A stretch of 64,000 bases of DNA from Hsuehochloa calcarea (Eukaryota; Streptophyta; Magnoliopsida; Poales; Poaceae). The stretch lies in the NCBI GenBank assembly GCA_036346395.1, contig CM070611.1, positions 23,694,473 through 23,758,472 of the forward strand, read 5' to 3'. How positions within the stretch are numbered: position 1 is the stretch's first letter; every line of letters starts with the position of its first letter. Positions 34,494 to 44,899 of the stretch are shown in pieces. The notes below the pieces were generated by a model. The model was not told the origin of the DNA, made no database searches, and was given only the letters and a program-made list of their open reading frames with translations. Made by a program: the position numbers and the translations under genes.

Positions 34494-36560
34494 TAGGGAG
34501 TCCCCCACGTGAGGGCCTCGCCCCGGCGGAGAGACATCTCGCATAACGCCCTAATGGCAGAGCCCTAGTCGCTTCGGTGGCCCCGCCCCGGTGACTAGGG
34601 AGTCCCCCGCCGCGAGGGCCTAGCCCTGGCGAAGAGACATCTCGCATAACGGCCTAACGGCAGAGCCCTAGTCGCTTCAATAGCCCCGCCCCAGTGACTA
34701 GGGTGTCCCCCGCCGCGAGAGCCTCGCCCCGGCGGAGAGACATCTCGCATAACGCCATAACGGCAGAGCCCTAGTCGCTTCGGTGGCCCCGCCCCGGTGA
34801 CTAGGGAGTCCCCCGCCGCGAGGGCCTCGCCCCAACGGTGAGACATCTCGCATAACGCCCTAACGGCGAGCCCTAGTCGCCCGGTGGCGCGCCCGTGACT
34901 AGGGAGTCCCCCGCCGCGAGGGCCTCGCCCCAACGGAGAGACATCTCACATGACGCCCTAATGGCAGAGCCCTAGTCGCTTCGATGGCCCCGCCCCGGTG
35001 ACTAGGGAGTCCCCCGCCGAGGGCCTCGCCCCGGCGGAGAGACATCTCGCATAACACTCTAACGGCAGAGCCCTAGTCGCTTCGGTGGCCCAGCCCCGGT
35101 GACTAGGGAGTCCTCCGCCGCGAGGGCCTCGCCCGGCGGAGAGACATCTCGCATAACGCCCTAACGGCAGAGCCCTAGTCGCTTCGGTGGCCCCGCCCCG
35201 GTGACTAGGGAGACCCCGCCGCGAGGCCTCGCCCAGCTGGAGAGACATCTCGCATAACGCCTAACGGTAGAGCCCTAGTCGCTCCGGTGACCCGCCCGGT
35301 GACTAGGAGTCCCCGCCACGAGGCCTCGCCCGTGAGAGACATCTCGCATAACGCCTAACTGGCAGAGCCTAGTCGCTCGGTGGCCCCGCCGGTGACTAGG
35401 AGTCCCCGCCATGAGGGCCTCGCCTCGGCGGAGAGACATCTCGCATAACGCCCTAGCAGCGAGCCCTAGTCGCTCGGTGGCCCATGCCTGTGACTAGGAG
35501 TCCCCGCCGCAAGGGCCTCGCCCGACAGAGACATCTCACATAACGCCTAACTGCAGAGCCTTAGTCGCCGGTGGCCCGTCCCCTGACTAGGAGTCCCCGC
35601 GCGAGGGCCTCGCCCTAGCGGAGAGACATCTCGCATAACGCTCTAACGGCAGAGCCCTAGTTGCTTCGGTGGCCCCGCCCCGGTGACTAGGGAGTCCCCC
35701 GCCGCGAGGACCTCACCCCAACGGTGAGACATCTCGCATAACGCTCTAACGGCAGAGCCCTAGTCGCTCCGGTAGCCGTGCCCCGGTGACTAGGAAGTCC
35801 CCCGCCGCGAGGGCCTCGCCCCAGCGGAGAGACATCTCGCATAACGCCCTAACGGTAGAGCCCTAGTCGCTCCGGTGACCCCGCCCCGGTGACTAGGGAG
35901 TCCCCCGCCACGAGGGCCTCACCCCAGCGGAGAGACATCTCGCATAACGCCCTAACGGCAGAGCCCTAGTCGCTCGGTGGCCCCGCCCCGGTGACTAGGG
36001 AGTCCCCCGCCGCGAGGGCCTCGCCCGGCGGAGAGACATCTCGCATAACGCCCTAACGGCAGAGCCCTAGTCGCTCCGGTGGCCCCGCCCTGGTGACTAG
36101 GGAGTCCCCCGCCGCAAGGGCCTCGCCCCGACAGAGAGACATCTCACATAACGCTCTAACGGCAGAGCCTTAGTCGCTTCGATGGCCCCGTCCCGGTGAC
36201 TAGGGAGTCCCCCGCCGCGAGGGCCTCGCCCCTGCGGAGACATCTCGCATAACGCCTAACAATGAGCCCTGGTTGCCGGTGGCCCCCGCCGTGACTAGGA
36301 GTCCCCGCCGCGAGGGCCTCGCCCCAGCGGAGAGACATCTCGCATAACGACCTAACGGCAGAGCCCTAGTCGCTCTGGTGGCCCCGCCCCGGTGACTAGG
36401 GAGTCCCCCGCCGCGAGGGCCTCGTCCCGGCGGAGAGACATCTCGCATAACGCTCTAACGGCAGAGCCCTAGTCGCTTCGGTGGCCCCGTCCCGGTGACT
36501 CGGGAGTCCCCCGCCGCGAGGGCCTCGCCGCTGCGAAGGGACGTCTCGCATAACGCTCTA
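34494..36560. repeat. 103-bp tandem array in RT7, 21 copies
   Basis: The anchor CATCTCGCATAAC (or a one- or two-base variant) occurs 21 times from 34535 to 36541, usually 95-105 bp apart. The unit runs from GACTAGGGAGTCCCCCGCC to GTGGCCCCGCCCCGGT. Units at about 35210-35600 are shorter through loss of single bases in C and G runs. Long open frames on the minus strand are by-products of the period. Confidence 0.95.
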
Positions 36561-36598
36561 ACGCGCAATCCAATCTAAAATAATAATAATAATAATAG

Positions 36599-36925
36599 GA
36601 GGGACGGCGCAGGCTTCGCCTCCCCCTCGCAAAATATACTAATGGGCTCCCCCAGAGCCCAATCTCAAAAATATGGGGGACGGCGCAGGCTTCGCCTCCC
36701 CCTCGCAAAATATACAAATGGGCTCCCCTGGATCCCAATCTCAAAAATATGGGGACGGCGCAGGCTTCGCCTCCCCCTCGCAAAATATACTAATGGGCTC
36801 CCAGCAGCCGATCCTAAAAATATGGGGACGCGTAGGCTTCACCTCGCAAAATATAATAATGGGCTCCCCCGGAGCCCAGTCTAAAAAATATGGGGACGGC
36901 GCAGGCTTAGCCTCCCCCTCATAAA
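36599..36925. repeat. 75-bp tandem array in RT7, five copies
   Basis: The unit GGGACGGCGCAGGCTTCGCC begins at about 36600, 36676, 36750, 36822 and 36893. It ends in ATGGGCTCC...CAAAAATAT. A short (ATA)n run precedes it (36578-36598). The array abuts the 3' LTR. Confidence 0.92.
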
Positions 36926-38040
36926 ATATACGAACGATGCAATAAATAAATAAATATATATATATATAATAAGTAAAATAAAATAAGTGCAAAAAGAAAA
37001 AGGGAAACGCAAAACCATTCGCCCCCTCCAAGTCACGGCACAAGGAGCGGTCGAAGGGGGGGACGGTACCAGGCCTGCAACGGCCCACAGCGGGAACATC
37101 ACAAAGTAAGTCAAATACGCCACCGATGGTTCCACTGCAGCTCACCGTCTACCTCAACTTCACCCCACGGTTTCGCGGCCGCCGCCGCCTCGAAGGCTAT
37201 GCCTCGGCGTGGCGGCGCGTCGACTTCACCCTTCTTTGGTTCGCGCGACTCGCCGCCGCCTCGAAAGCTATGCCTCGGCATGGCGGCCCGCGCCGACCGC
37301 CTTCTTGCTGGTTCCGCCGCTGCTCGCCACCCGCCTCGAAGGCTATGCCTCGGCGTGGCGGCCCCGCGTCGACTTCACCCTTGCTGGTTCCACCGCTGCT
37401 CGCCGCCCGCCTCGAAGGCTATGCCTCAGCGTGGCGGCCCCATGTCGACTTCGCCCTTACTGGTTCCGCCGCTGCTCACCACCCGCCTCGAAGGCTATGC
37501 CTCGGCGTGGCAGCCCCGCGTCGACTTCGCCCTCGTGGGCTACCGCCATAACAGGCCACCCGCTTCCAGGACTCATGCCGATCCCTTCTGGGGTATCCCG
37601 ACTCCCGAGGGGCCGGTGGCAACGAGGGTGCGTCCGCTCGCCCCTCGGGATCACGGGATCCGTCCTCGTAACCCCGGATCAAGCAGACGAGGGAGTTGTC
37701 GTAGCTGACACTGTGGGTGCCCGCACCTCTGGTCATCGAGAATACCATTGTTCCATCAGGGATACCGCACCTATATAAACCAAGTCCATACGGATTAATA
37801 TGGACAAATGTACCTAAATACCCTCTCTCTCTCTCTTGGTCGTGAGGGCAAGAAGGTAAATGTCCCTTCTTGCCCTCCTATATATTGAGCCCCATGGGCA
37901 TGTAAATGGGGGATCTCCTCTCATTCACAGGAATGACAATACACATGCATACTCAATGGTTGGCTCCTCTCCCTTCGGTCCTCTCTCAAGATAAAAAGGG
38001 TACTGAGTACCCACTGTCTAGTCTTTTTGTTACTATGACA
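36926..38040 (+). repeat. RT7 3' LTR
   Basis: It matches the 5' LTR from the TA-run through the terminal TACTATGACA. It has five copies of the 74-bp repeat (anchors at 37195, 37266, 37341, 37417, 37493) against six in the 5' LTR, and a shorter CT run (37825-37837). Confidence 0.9.
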
Positions 38041-38594
38041 ACCATCTATTTTTCGGTACTACGACCTACGGTAGTACCGCAGTTCAAATGCGGTAGTTCC
38101 AATTATCATAGAGATTCAAAACATTCGAAAAAACAGGCTCTATGGAAAATACGTGCTGCCATATAAATATCGGTACTACCGACTTGTGTGAGTACTACTT
38201 ATCAATAGCGGTCATACCGATTTCAAAATAGTTTTCCAGAATCTAAAATCGAGACAATGCATGAATCCTAGTTGATCATAATGGCACAAAAATACTCTCT
38301 CAAGCTATTAGCCATGATCCCTCCTTATAGTCTTTATAGTACAACATTTATCCTACAAATCCAATCTTTTCTCCAAATACTAAGATCTGTAAAAACTACA
38401 AAAAGGTCCTTAGGCTATATAATACCTTTTTCTTGATCCATGTCGAGCTTTCATCTGCTTAGCATTGCCAAAACCCTCATCATCAAATAAACATTTGGAT
38501 TTAACTTTTAACACATCTTAGCACACATGTTAGTCCCTTAACATAATGTTGATATTAATTACCAAAACCAACTTTGAGGGTCTAGATACTTTCA
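38041..38594 (-). repeat. RT3 5' LTR, second part
   Basis: The RT3 LTR resumes after RT7 with more GGTACTACCG motifs (38050-38220) and ends at about 38594 (ATACTTTCA). The end is placed by the TG...CA rule and by the change to unrelated sequence. RT3's other LTR is missing, so the duplication cannot be checked. Confidence 0.7.
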
Positions 38595-39660
38595 CCACCA
38601 TGACACGAGGCCACGACGTCCGACGCATACCCCAGCCAGCCAGACTCCGTATTCCATCGCGTGGTACATATTGAGCTATCCGTACATCTTATTTGCTTCG
38701 TAAGTTTTCGGTTTCTAACTTGTTAATTATGTGTACGGGTCGATCTACAATGGGAGATGCCCGAGTTGGCGACCTTTGTGCGTCATATGACGCTTAGGGA
38801 GCTCTTCAGCAGGACAGCGCTAGATATTAGAGAGGTCATGGACCAGTTCATCGAGAAGATGAGGTAAGACATCCAGCTGATGTATTGTCGTAGCCCGAGG
38901 GCATCTTGCGCGGACGAGAGGTGATCCATGGTGCGTCACGTCCCACAACTCCTCTCGAGATGTGGCGAGTGGGTCCTTGTGGCACTATGTTGGGAGTACC
39001 TCGGCATAGTTCGTAGGTCAGCATGAAACACTCCTGTCTGGTTATTTATTTTAAACTCCACTAATTACTAACGACAATTTTCTCTAACAGTTCCTTAGTT
39101 CCTTCCGTACACGGGGCAGGAGTATGCGGAGCCGTCCGCTACCTTCGTGCGATGATGTATGTTTATCTTGTTTGCATGTGTAACATACTATTTTAGCATT
39201 TTTTGTCGTGTTTATATGCATAATGTACTGTTTCATAGCTCGTACACCCCTTTGGGACAAGGAGGTGGTGTCACACGAGAAGTCATGCTCCAGGGACTTC
39301 TAGTTCGAGCAGGGGGACACTACAGCGACTGAGCGGTGGGCTTTCGCATAGCGAGAGCAGCCAGGTTTTCTTGGGGCTTCATAGCTGCACGGTGCGCCCA
39401 GAGTGAGCCAACCGACGCAGTACCCTCTCGCGATACCCCCAAGTTAGTCGGCCAGTAGGGTGCCTCGGCTACCTAAGCCTTTGACCTACTCGTACCAGCG
39501 CCCGCATCAACCCGAGATGTGGCCAGGAGCCACACGTGGGGTACACCCCAAGAGGGTTCGCGAGTAGATATTTGTTCTTATAAATATCAGTCATGTCATG
39601 TAAATATAAAATTTATTTACAACTTATATTATGCTAGCCTCGTGTTTCAGCACTGTTTAT
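38595..39660 (+). pseudogene. Decayed multi-exon gene remnant of unknown family
   Basis: A 42-codon open stretch at about 38745-38867 reads QWEMPELATFVRHMTLREL followed by FSRTALDIREVMDQFIEKM and stops exactly at AGGTAAG, a good splice donor. Other pieces look exon-like: VRHVPQLLSRCGEWVLVALC (about 38930-38990) and GQEYAEPSATFVR (about 39112-39150), each beside GT or AG dinucleotides. Later sequence (39240-39560) has Pro-rich reading in broken frames. I do not recognise the family; no start or full frame survives. It may belong with the zinc-finger-like repeats just downstream or be a transposon-borne gene. Confidence 0.4.
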
Positions 39661-39710
39661 TCTTATGTGTATATGTAACCATGTAAGGGAGTCAACATCG
39701 CGACACCCCA

Positions 39711-40217
39711 ACTTTTCAGACCTTAAAGACCGTACCCGGTCACGCCACACACTGCCACTTTTGCAGAGCGAGATGACCGCACACTACGACGCTACCGTTT
39801 TAGATCAAAAAGACCACACTCTGACACGCCACCTTTTCAAACCTTAAAGATCGCACACAGTCATGCCACACACTACCACTATTACAGACCGAGATGACAG
39901 CACACTATGACGCTACCTTTTTAGAACGAAAAGATCATACTCCTCCACGCAACCATTTCAGACCGAAAAGACTGCACCATGTCACGCCATACACTGCCAC
40001 TTTTGTATACCGAGATAACAGCACACTGCGACGCTACCATTTCGGACTGAAAAGACCATACTCTGCAATGCCACATTTTCATACTGAAAAGAACACACCA
40101 CAACATGCCACACACTGCCACTTTTGCAGACCGAGATGACACCACACTACAAACATACCTTTTCAGACCAAAAAGACCACACTTCGCCATGCCACCTTTT
40201 CAGACAGGAAAGACCCC
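39711..40217 (+). promoter_or_regulatory. 120-bp repeats upstream of gene copy 1
   Basis: ACACTGCCACTTTT (or variants) recurs at 39748, 39868, 39989 and 40109. Between these, CTTTTCAGACCGAAAAG-like strings recur, with arms CTTTT and AAAAG that can pair. The block ends just before a TATA box, so it may be an upstream regulatory region. That role is inferred from position. Confidence 0.55.
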
Positions 40218-40227
40218 TTATAAAAGG
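40218..40227 (+). promoter_or_regulatory. TATA box, gene copy 1
   Basis: TTATAAAAGG lies about 110 bp before the start codon at 40329, a normal plant spacing. The same string is kept in copy 2. Confidence 0.6.
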
Positions 40228-40328
40228 AGGGAGAGGAAAAATGGAGGAGAAGAGAGTTGAAGGAGAACACTACACCACCATACCCAACACTTCACCAAAA
40301 CTTGGTTTACACAACAGCGAGGAAGGAG

Positions 40329-40901
40329 ATGTCAGACTCGTCGCCGAATTTTTACGCGAAGATGCTGCATAAGTGCAATTGACTTTCCGAGAGGCTAAAC
40401 CGTACCCGAATTGTTCTATGAAGGACGTGCAGGTACCACTGGAGTTCCCATGCCCACAATGTATGTGCAAAGAACCAGATAAGATCATCCAGTCCACACA
40501 CCCGATGACAGTCGCCTGAGTGTATTACACGTGCGAGAACGTCATCGTAAGAGAATCTTGCACACACATAGTTTTTTCACATCTTACGGTCCATTCCACA
40601 AATCCCTAACTACATTTGCGCATAATGGCAGCCGAAAATACGATGCAACTTCTTCCAATAGATCGATGGCCTGGACATGTACGATCGGGCGTTTATCGAG
40701 CAGAAGTACATATTGAAATATGTGATGCGAGACGAGACATTCAAATACTGGAATCCTTACATACCCGACCCTACTGAAAAGGCACCGGAGGAGCCCAGGA
40801 AAGCAGGGTGGTGGTGGAGGACCCCCGAACAGGAAGCTAAGTACGACCGCGTCGAGCGCGCGACAGACAAGGGGATGGCTCCTGCTAGTGAGACCAATTG
40901 A
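40329..40901 (+). pseudogene. GRF-zinc-finger-like gene, copy 1 (broken)
   Basis: The inferred start (40329) opens MSDSSPNFYAKMLHKCN and meets TGA at once after that. In another frame the message continues: NCSMKDVQVPLEFPCPQCMC, DKIIQSTHPMTV, a TGA, then VYYTCENVIV, ending at GTAAGAG, a likely donor. After an intron-like gap ending in GGCAG (about 40640), exon 2 reads RCNFFQ, a TAG, then IDGLDMYDRAFIEQKY and runs to a stop at 40899-40901 with a Trp-rich KAGWWWRTPEQE segment. The C-P-x-C, Y-x-C and C-x-FFQ-x-ID pattern matches plant GRF-type zinc fingers, a known nucleic-acid-binding fold. Nothing else suggests a function. Family assignment is by motif only. Confidence 0.6.
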
Positions 40902-40967
40902 CGTGCTCCCGTTGCCCGGGCGTAGTTCGGATCGAAGAGATTATGCTTAAAGACCGTACCCGGACTT

Positions 40968-41469
40968 TTCAGACCTTAAAGACCGTACCCGGTCACGCCA
41001 CACACTACCACTTTTGCAGAGCGAGATGACTGCACACTACTACGCTACCGTTTTAGACCAAAAAGATCGCACTTTGACATGCCACCTTTCAGACCTTAAA
41101 GACCGCACACGGTCACGCCACACACTGCTACTATTACAGACCGAGATGACAACACTCTACGACGCTACCTTTTCATATCGAAAAGACCACACTCCTCCAC
41201 GCCACCTTTTCAGACCGAAAACACTGCACTCTACCACGCCATACACTGCCACTTTTGTATACCGAGATAACAGCATACTGCGACACTACCATTTCGGACC
41301 GAAAAGACCATACTCTGCAATGCCATTTTTTCAAACTGAAATGAACACACCACGACACGCCACATACTGCCACTTTTGCAGACCGAGATGACACCACACT
41401 ACAAACATACCCTTTCAAACTGAAAAGAGTACACTCCGCCATGCCACCTTTTCAGACTGGAAAGGCCCC
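40968..41469 (+). promoter_or_regulatory. 120-bp repeats upstream of gene copy 2
   Basis: The same four-repeat block as in copy 1, with anchors at about 41005, 41125, 41245 and 41367, again ending at the TATA box. Confidence 0.55.
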
Positions 41470-41478
41470 TTATAAAAG
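41469..41478 (+). promoter_or_regulatory. TATA box, gene copy 2
   Basis: TTATAAAAGG about 110 bp upstream of the start codon at 41580. Confidence 0.6.
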
Positions 41479-41579
41479 GAGGGAGAAAAAACTGGAGGAG
41501 AAGAGAGTTAAAGGAGAATACGACACCACCACACCCAACACTTCACCAAAGCTTGGTTCACACAACAGCGAGGAAGGAG

Positions 41580-42144
41580 ATGTCAGACTCGTCCCCGAAT
41601 TTTTACGCGAAGATGCTACATAAGTGCAGTTGTCTTGCCGAGAGGGCTAATCCATACACAGATTGTTCTATGAAGGATGTGCTGGCACCATTCTCATGCC
41701 TGCAATGAGTGTGCAAAGAACCGGATAAGATCATATAGTCCACACACGACGCACGACCCACAGGCGCATTACACGCAAGGAACGTCATCGTAAGCGAATC
41801 TTGCACACACATAGATTTTTCACATCTTACATTCCATTTCACAAGTCCCTAACTACATCTGCGCATAATGACAGCCAGAGATACGATGCAACTTCTTCCA
41901 ATAGATCGACGGACGGGACATGTACGATCGAGCATTTATCGAGCAGAAGTACATGTTGAAATATATGATGCGAGCCGAGACATTCAAACGCTAGAAACCT
42001 TACGTACCCGACCCTACTGAAAAGGCACCGAAGGAGCCAAGGAAAGCAGGGTGGTGGTGGAGGACCGCCGAACAGGAAACTGAGTACAACCGCACCAAGT
42101 GCGCGACGGACAAGGGGAAGGCTCCTGCTAGTGAGACCAGTTGA
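41580..42144 (+). pseudogene. GRF-zinc-finger-like gene, copy 2 (broken)
   Basis: Here the first exon stays open longer: MSDSSPNFYAKMLHKCSC, then LAERANPYTDCSMKDV and PFSCLQ before a TGA. Exon 2 (from about 41880) has the same TAG after the FFQ motif as copy 1, so that stop predates the duplication or marks an unusual splice. It then reads IDGRDMYDRAFIEQKY, has a further TAG near 41992, and ends at 42142-42144. Copies 1 and 2 are damaged at different places apart from the shared TAG. Confidence 0.6.
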
Positions 42145-42275
42145 CGCGCTCCCGTCGCCCGGGCGTAGTCCGGATCGAAGAGATAAGTTATGCTTAGTTT
42201 GTATCGTGATTATTAATTTAGCCCTAGGTAGTTCTATCCTAACATCATTCAATCGTCCAACCCGTCTCGCAGAAC

Positions 42276-42353
42276 ATGACTGACTTCGAGACTGGCCGGC
42301 GCCGCGAGCAATCTAGAGACAATGGGAAAGGACATATGCGCCACCAAGACTAA
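42276..42353 (+). pseudogene. Possible 3' exon after copy 2
   Basis: A 25-codon frame MTDFETGRRREQSRDNGKGH ends at TAA (42351-42353) and is preceded by CTCGCAG, an acceptor-like string. A polyadenylation-like AATAAA is near 42367. It could be the last exon of the zinc-finger-like gene, but it is short and unsupported by homology. Confidence 0.3.
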
Positions 42354-42670
42354 TCGATTTCGTTCCAATAAACTTTTGTTTTGATTCAAAAAAATGTGCA
42401 CATATATCGTAGATGTATTTCGATTTGTTTATTCGTACATGTTGGCATTTCTAATGTATGTAATCAAACCCAACGCGTTATGTAATTTGTAATTAAATTT
42501 ATGAAGTATTTCAAACTCAAATCTCTTTTCCCAAATATTTTAACTATTAAATACTACGTAATCTTTTCCCGAAGGAATCAGTTCCACGAATAATACAAAC
42601 GAGATAATAATGCGCATAATAACTCTAAACCCATTTTTTTAATTTCTCTCCGAAGGGGGCTGTTTATATT

Positions 42671-42748
42671 ATTGCGCTGCCGAACTCACGTTACAAATTG
42701 CGCCGCCGAACTCACGCTCCAAATTGCGCTGCCAATCTCACATTCTCT
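42671..42748. repeat. 26-bp tandem repeat, three copies
   Basis: ATTGCGCTGCCGAACTCACG-type units begin at 42671, 42697 and 42723; the third is diverged. Confidence 0.88.
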
Positions 42749-42859
42749 ATTTCACATTTCGTTATCTTTTCCAATTTCGGATTTCAAACTACGCGGACAC
42801 GCCAAGGTATTACAAAAAAAAAACTTCGTAAAATGCGCCAAATCTTTAGGCTGAATTCT

Positions 42860-43192
42860 CTACACATAGATTAAAAAAATATAGGACCTTATCGGCATTT
42901 CAATTGACAGAAACCTATCTGTACTGTTCCAATTGTCGACAGGGATACTGTCGCCAATTAGAATGGCAAGAGGAAAATTTCGCCATTCCGAAGGCGTATT
43001 TTTGTAATTTTTTGTAATTACATTTTGAATTAATATTATTTTTAAAAACCTCACGATGATATTGTGGCTGAAAATGATGGTTCCCTCCCAAATGTTCCAA
43101 CTTACAAAAATGATAATATTAATCGACTCCTTGAGACCGATCCGAGTAGAAAGCCACCGTTCCTCCGGTGTCAGCTCGGCTGAAGGAGGCAA
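42860..43192 (-). pseudogene. Possible LINE reverse-transcriptase C-terminal remnant
   Basis: A 110-residue frame contains ELTPEERWLSTRIGLKESI and IIIFVSWNIWEGTIIFSHN. The spacing of W, L, VSWNIW and IF resembles the C-terminal zinc-binding region of plant non-LTR retrotransposon ORF2 proteins. No catalytic domain is nearby and the normal cysteines are absent. The call is tentative. Confidence 0.35.
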
Positions 43193-44451
43193 TGTAGCTG
43201 CAAATTAGTGCCCCGCAATGCTCCAATCAAATGCCAGACTTGATGTAGAAGCGGAAATTTGAGTTCTGATTATTAAAAAAAAAACGCAGTGGAAACAAAA
43301 CTATATATTTATTCTCTTTTTATCATCTTCTTTTATCCTAGTTTATTAGTGCCTACGTATGCATTAGCACTGCATCAACTTAATTCTATGGATCACGAAG
43401 AAATTAAGTGACAAAATTAGGATAATAGGGAGCCCTGCATACTGTATGTACTATACCATCAACTCTAACGTTAATCTGACGTTTTGGCTGAATAATTGCT
43501 TGGTCTGCTCTTCCGGGGGGAAAACAAATGGAGAGATCGATCAGTAGTTAGTTTGCTTCGTTGGCTGGCTTGGTCCGCTGATAAATCTACTCCATTTTAA
43601 TTTGTTTGTGGTTGTCTACACCAACTTTTCACTGTGCAGACACAATAATTAATGGTAATGACAATTAGTCATCATGGTCCTGATTAAACAGTTCCCAATC
43701 TTGGTTGACGAAAGCAATAATGACATGCATCTGCCTTGAAAAATGTCATAGCATGGCGAATCTATGCAGAAAAAAAAAGAAGAGGAAAAACGAAAAAAAA
43801 AAATTTAAGAGTGATACAAAATCTGTACAAAGAAACCGTTGGGACTTATGGGCCAGGACAAGTGTCACGATCAGCTGCCACCTACGTGATTCCCATGGCT
43901 CATGGCTGACGGCTGTATCACAATCGAGAGATCTATTTGGCATTCTCCTTTGCATTATTTTGTCTAAAAGACCCCTTTTAATTTGACAATAACTATGGTG
44001 AAAATCGGTGTTTTCACCGTATTCACGTTTTCACTCAATTACACCACCTATGTTTTCACTCAAAACATGGGAGAACATCCACGGTAGTTTTCGTCGGGTT
44101 TCTTGTACGAGTAATGAAGTGACGGCAGCATATTTTAGAATTTTACATGCTAGTTATTGTAGCATATCCTCCTATGGTGTGGAGGTTTTAGACTTTCAGT
44201 GTAGTCTGTTTTATGATTCATAGCGAAACATACTAAAAGAATATCTAGAGTAGTTTCTACAAAATCTGTATTAAAGAAATGAAACAGACAAGCAATTTGG
44301 TGCAAATTTTCATATATCCTGATTACCATTGTTGGTTTGAAGTGTCCTTTTTTACCACCCTCACAAAGGGTTGGTGTGCATAAGAATAAGGGGGGTATGC
44401 ATAACACTAACTGAGTTTCATCAATAAGTTGTGTCTCGACAGTGCTTCACC
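43193..44451. other. Intergenic, nothing recognised
   Basis: AT-rich sequence with A-runs near 43265-43290 and 43770-43805. Frames of 70-90 codons (43705-43986, 44008-44223, 44150-44407) have no recognisable motifs. I see no gene or clear repeat. Confidence 0.6.
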
Positions 44452-44627
44452 CACTACTACAGAGAGGGTCATCACAGACAGCTCCAAACTGTCATCACAG
44501 ACGGTTTTTGAATGGTCTGTGAAAAAATGTCTGTGATGATATGAGGTCATTACAGACGGTTTTTGAACCGTCTATGGAAAAACTATCACAAACGGTTCGA
44601 AACAATAACCGTCTGTGGTAATTGATT

Positions 44628-44662
44628 ATCACAGACGGTTCTTGTTCAGAACCGTCTGTGAT
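44628..44662. repeat. Perfect 15-bp hairpin in CACTA subterminal region
   Basis: ATCACAGACGGTTCT, a 5-base loop TGTTC, then the exact complement AGAACCGTCTGTGAT. Confidence 0.97.
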
Positions 44663-44899
44663 AGGTTTTTCTATTGCAAAAAAAAAATCAAAAACAGGTG
44701 CTGAAACTTCGGAGGCTGTTTTGAGGCCCTAAATGACCTTTTTGAGGGTTTTCACTTTGTCTGGAGCCTCGCGAATGAATTTGATATGGACTTATATATT
44801 TTTGGATTGAATTTTTCGTTAGCTTTCCAACGAGCCAAAGAACGTCGCAATTCGAGTTCGTATGCAAAAGTTTTGGTTGTTTTTATCGAACAGTGCACG

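Larger units (their letters stand above)
31462..38040 (+). mobile_element. RT7: non-coding LTR retrotransposon (LARD-like) made of tandem arrays
   Basis: Two LTRs (about 31462-32698 and about 36926-38040) share a near-identical core from AAAACCATTCGCCCCC to the end TACTATGACA. The left one is followed by a primer-site-like TGGCGCCGTCCGTGC. Between them lie 4.2 kb with no gag or pol: a CCTTCGG-rich stretch, a short single-copy island and three tandem arrays. Such an element would need proteins supplied by an autonomous relative, probably a gypsy element, though the family is not shown here. It interrupts the RT3 LTR. The target duplication is not clear (ACCGC on the left against ACCAT on the right). 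Confidence 0.85.
39711..42200 (+). repeat. 1.26-kb tandem duplication (two copies)
   Basis: Copy 1 (39711-40947) and copy 2 (40968-42200) align throughout, offset by about 1251-1257 bp, with many point differences. Each contains four upstream 120-bp repeats, a TATA box and a small two-exon gene. The divergence between copies suggests an old duplication. Confidence 0.92.

Noticed and set aside
34494..36560. Possible CRISPR-like array
   Set aside because: Units are contiguous with no unique spacers, and the context is a plant retrotransposon.
34164..36783. Repeated minus-strand frames (MRDVSPPGRGPRGGG-like) over the RT7 arrays
   Set aside because: They are periodic translations of the 86- and 103-bp units. 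A repetitive secreted or structural protein was considered, but frames change between units and single-base indels break them.
43705..44407. Three frames of 70-93 codons in AT-rich sequence
   Set aside because: No motif, no splice context and no repeat partner; consistent with chance.
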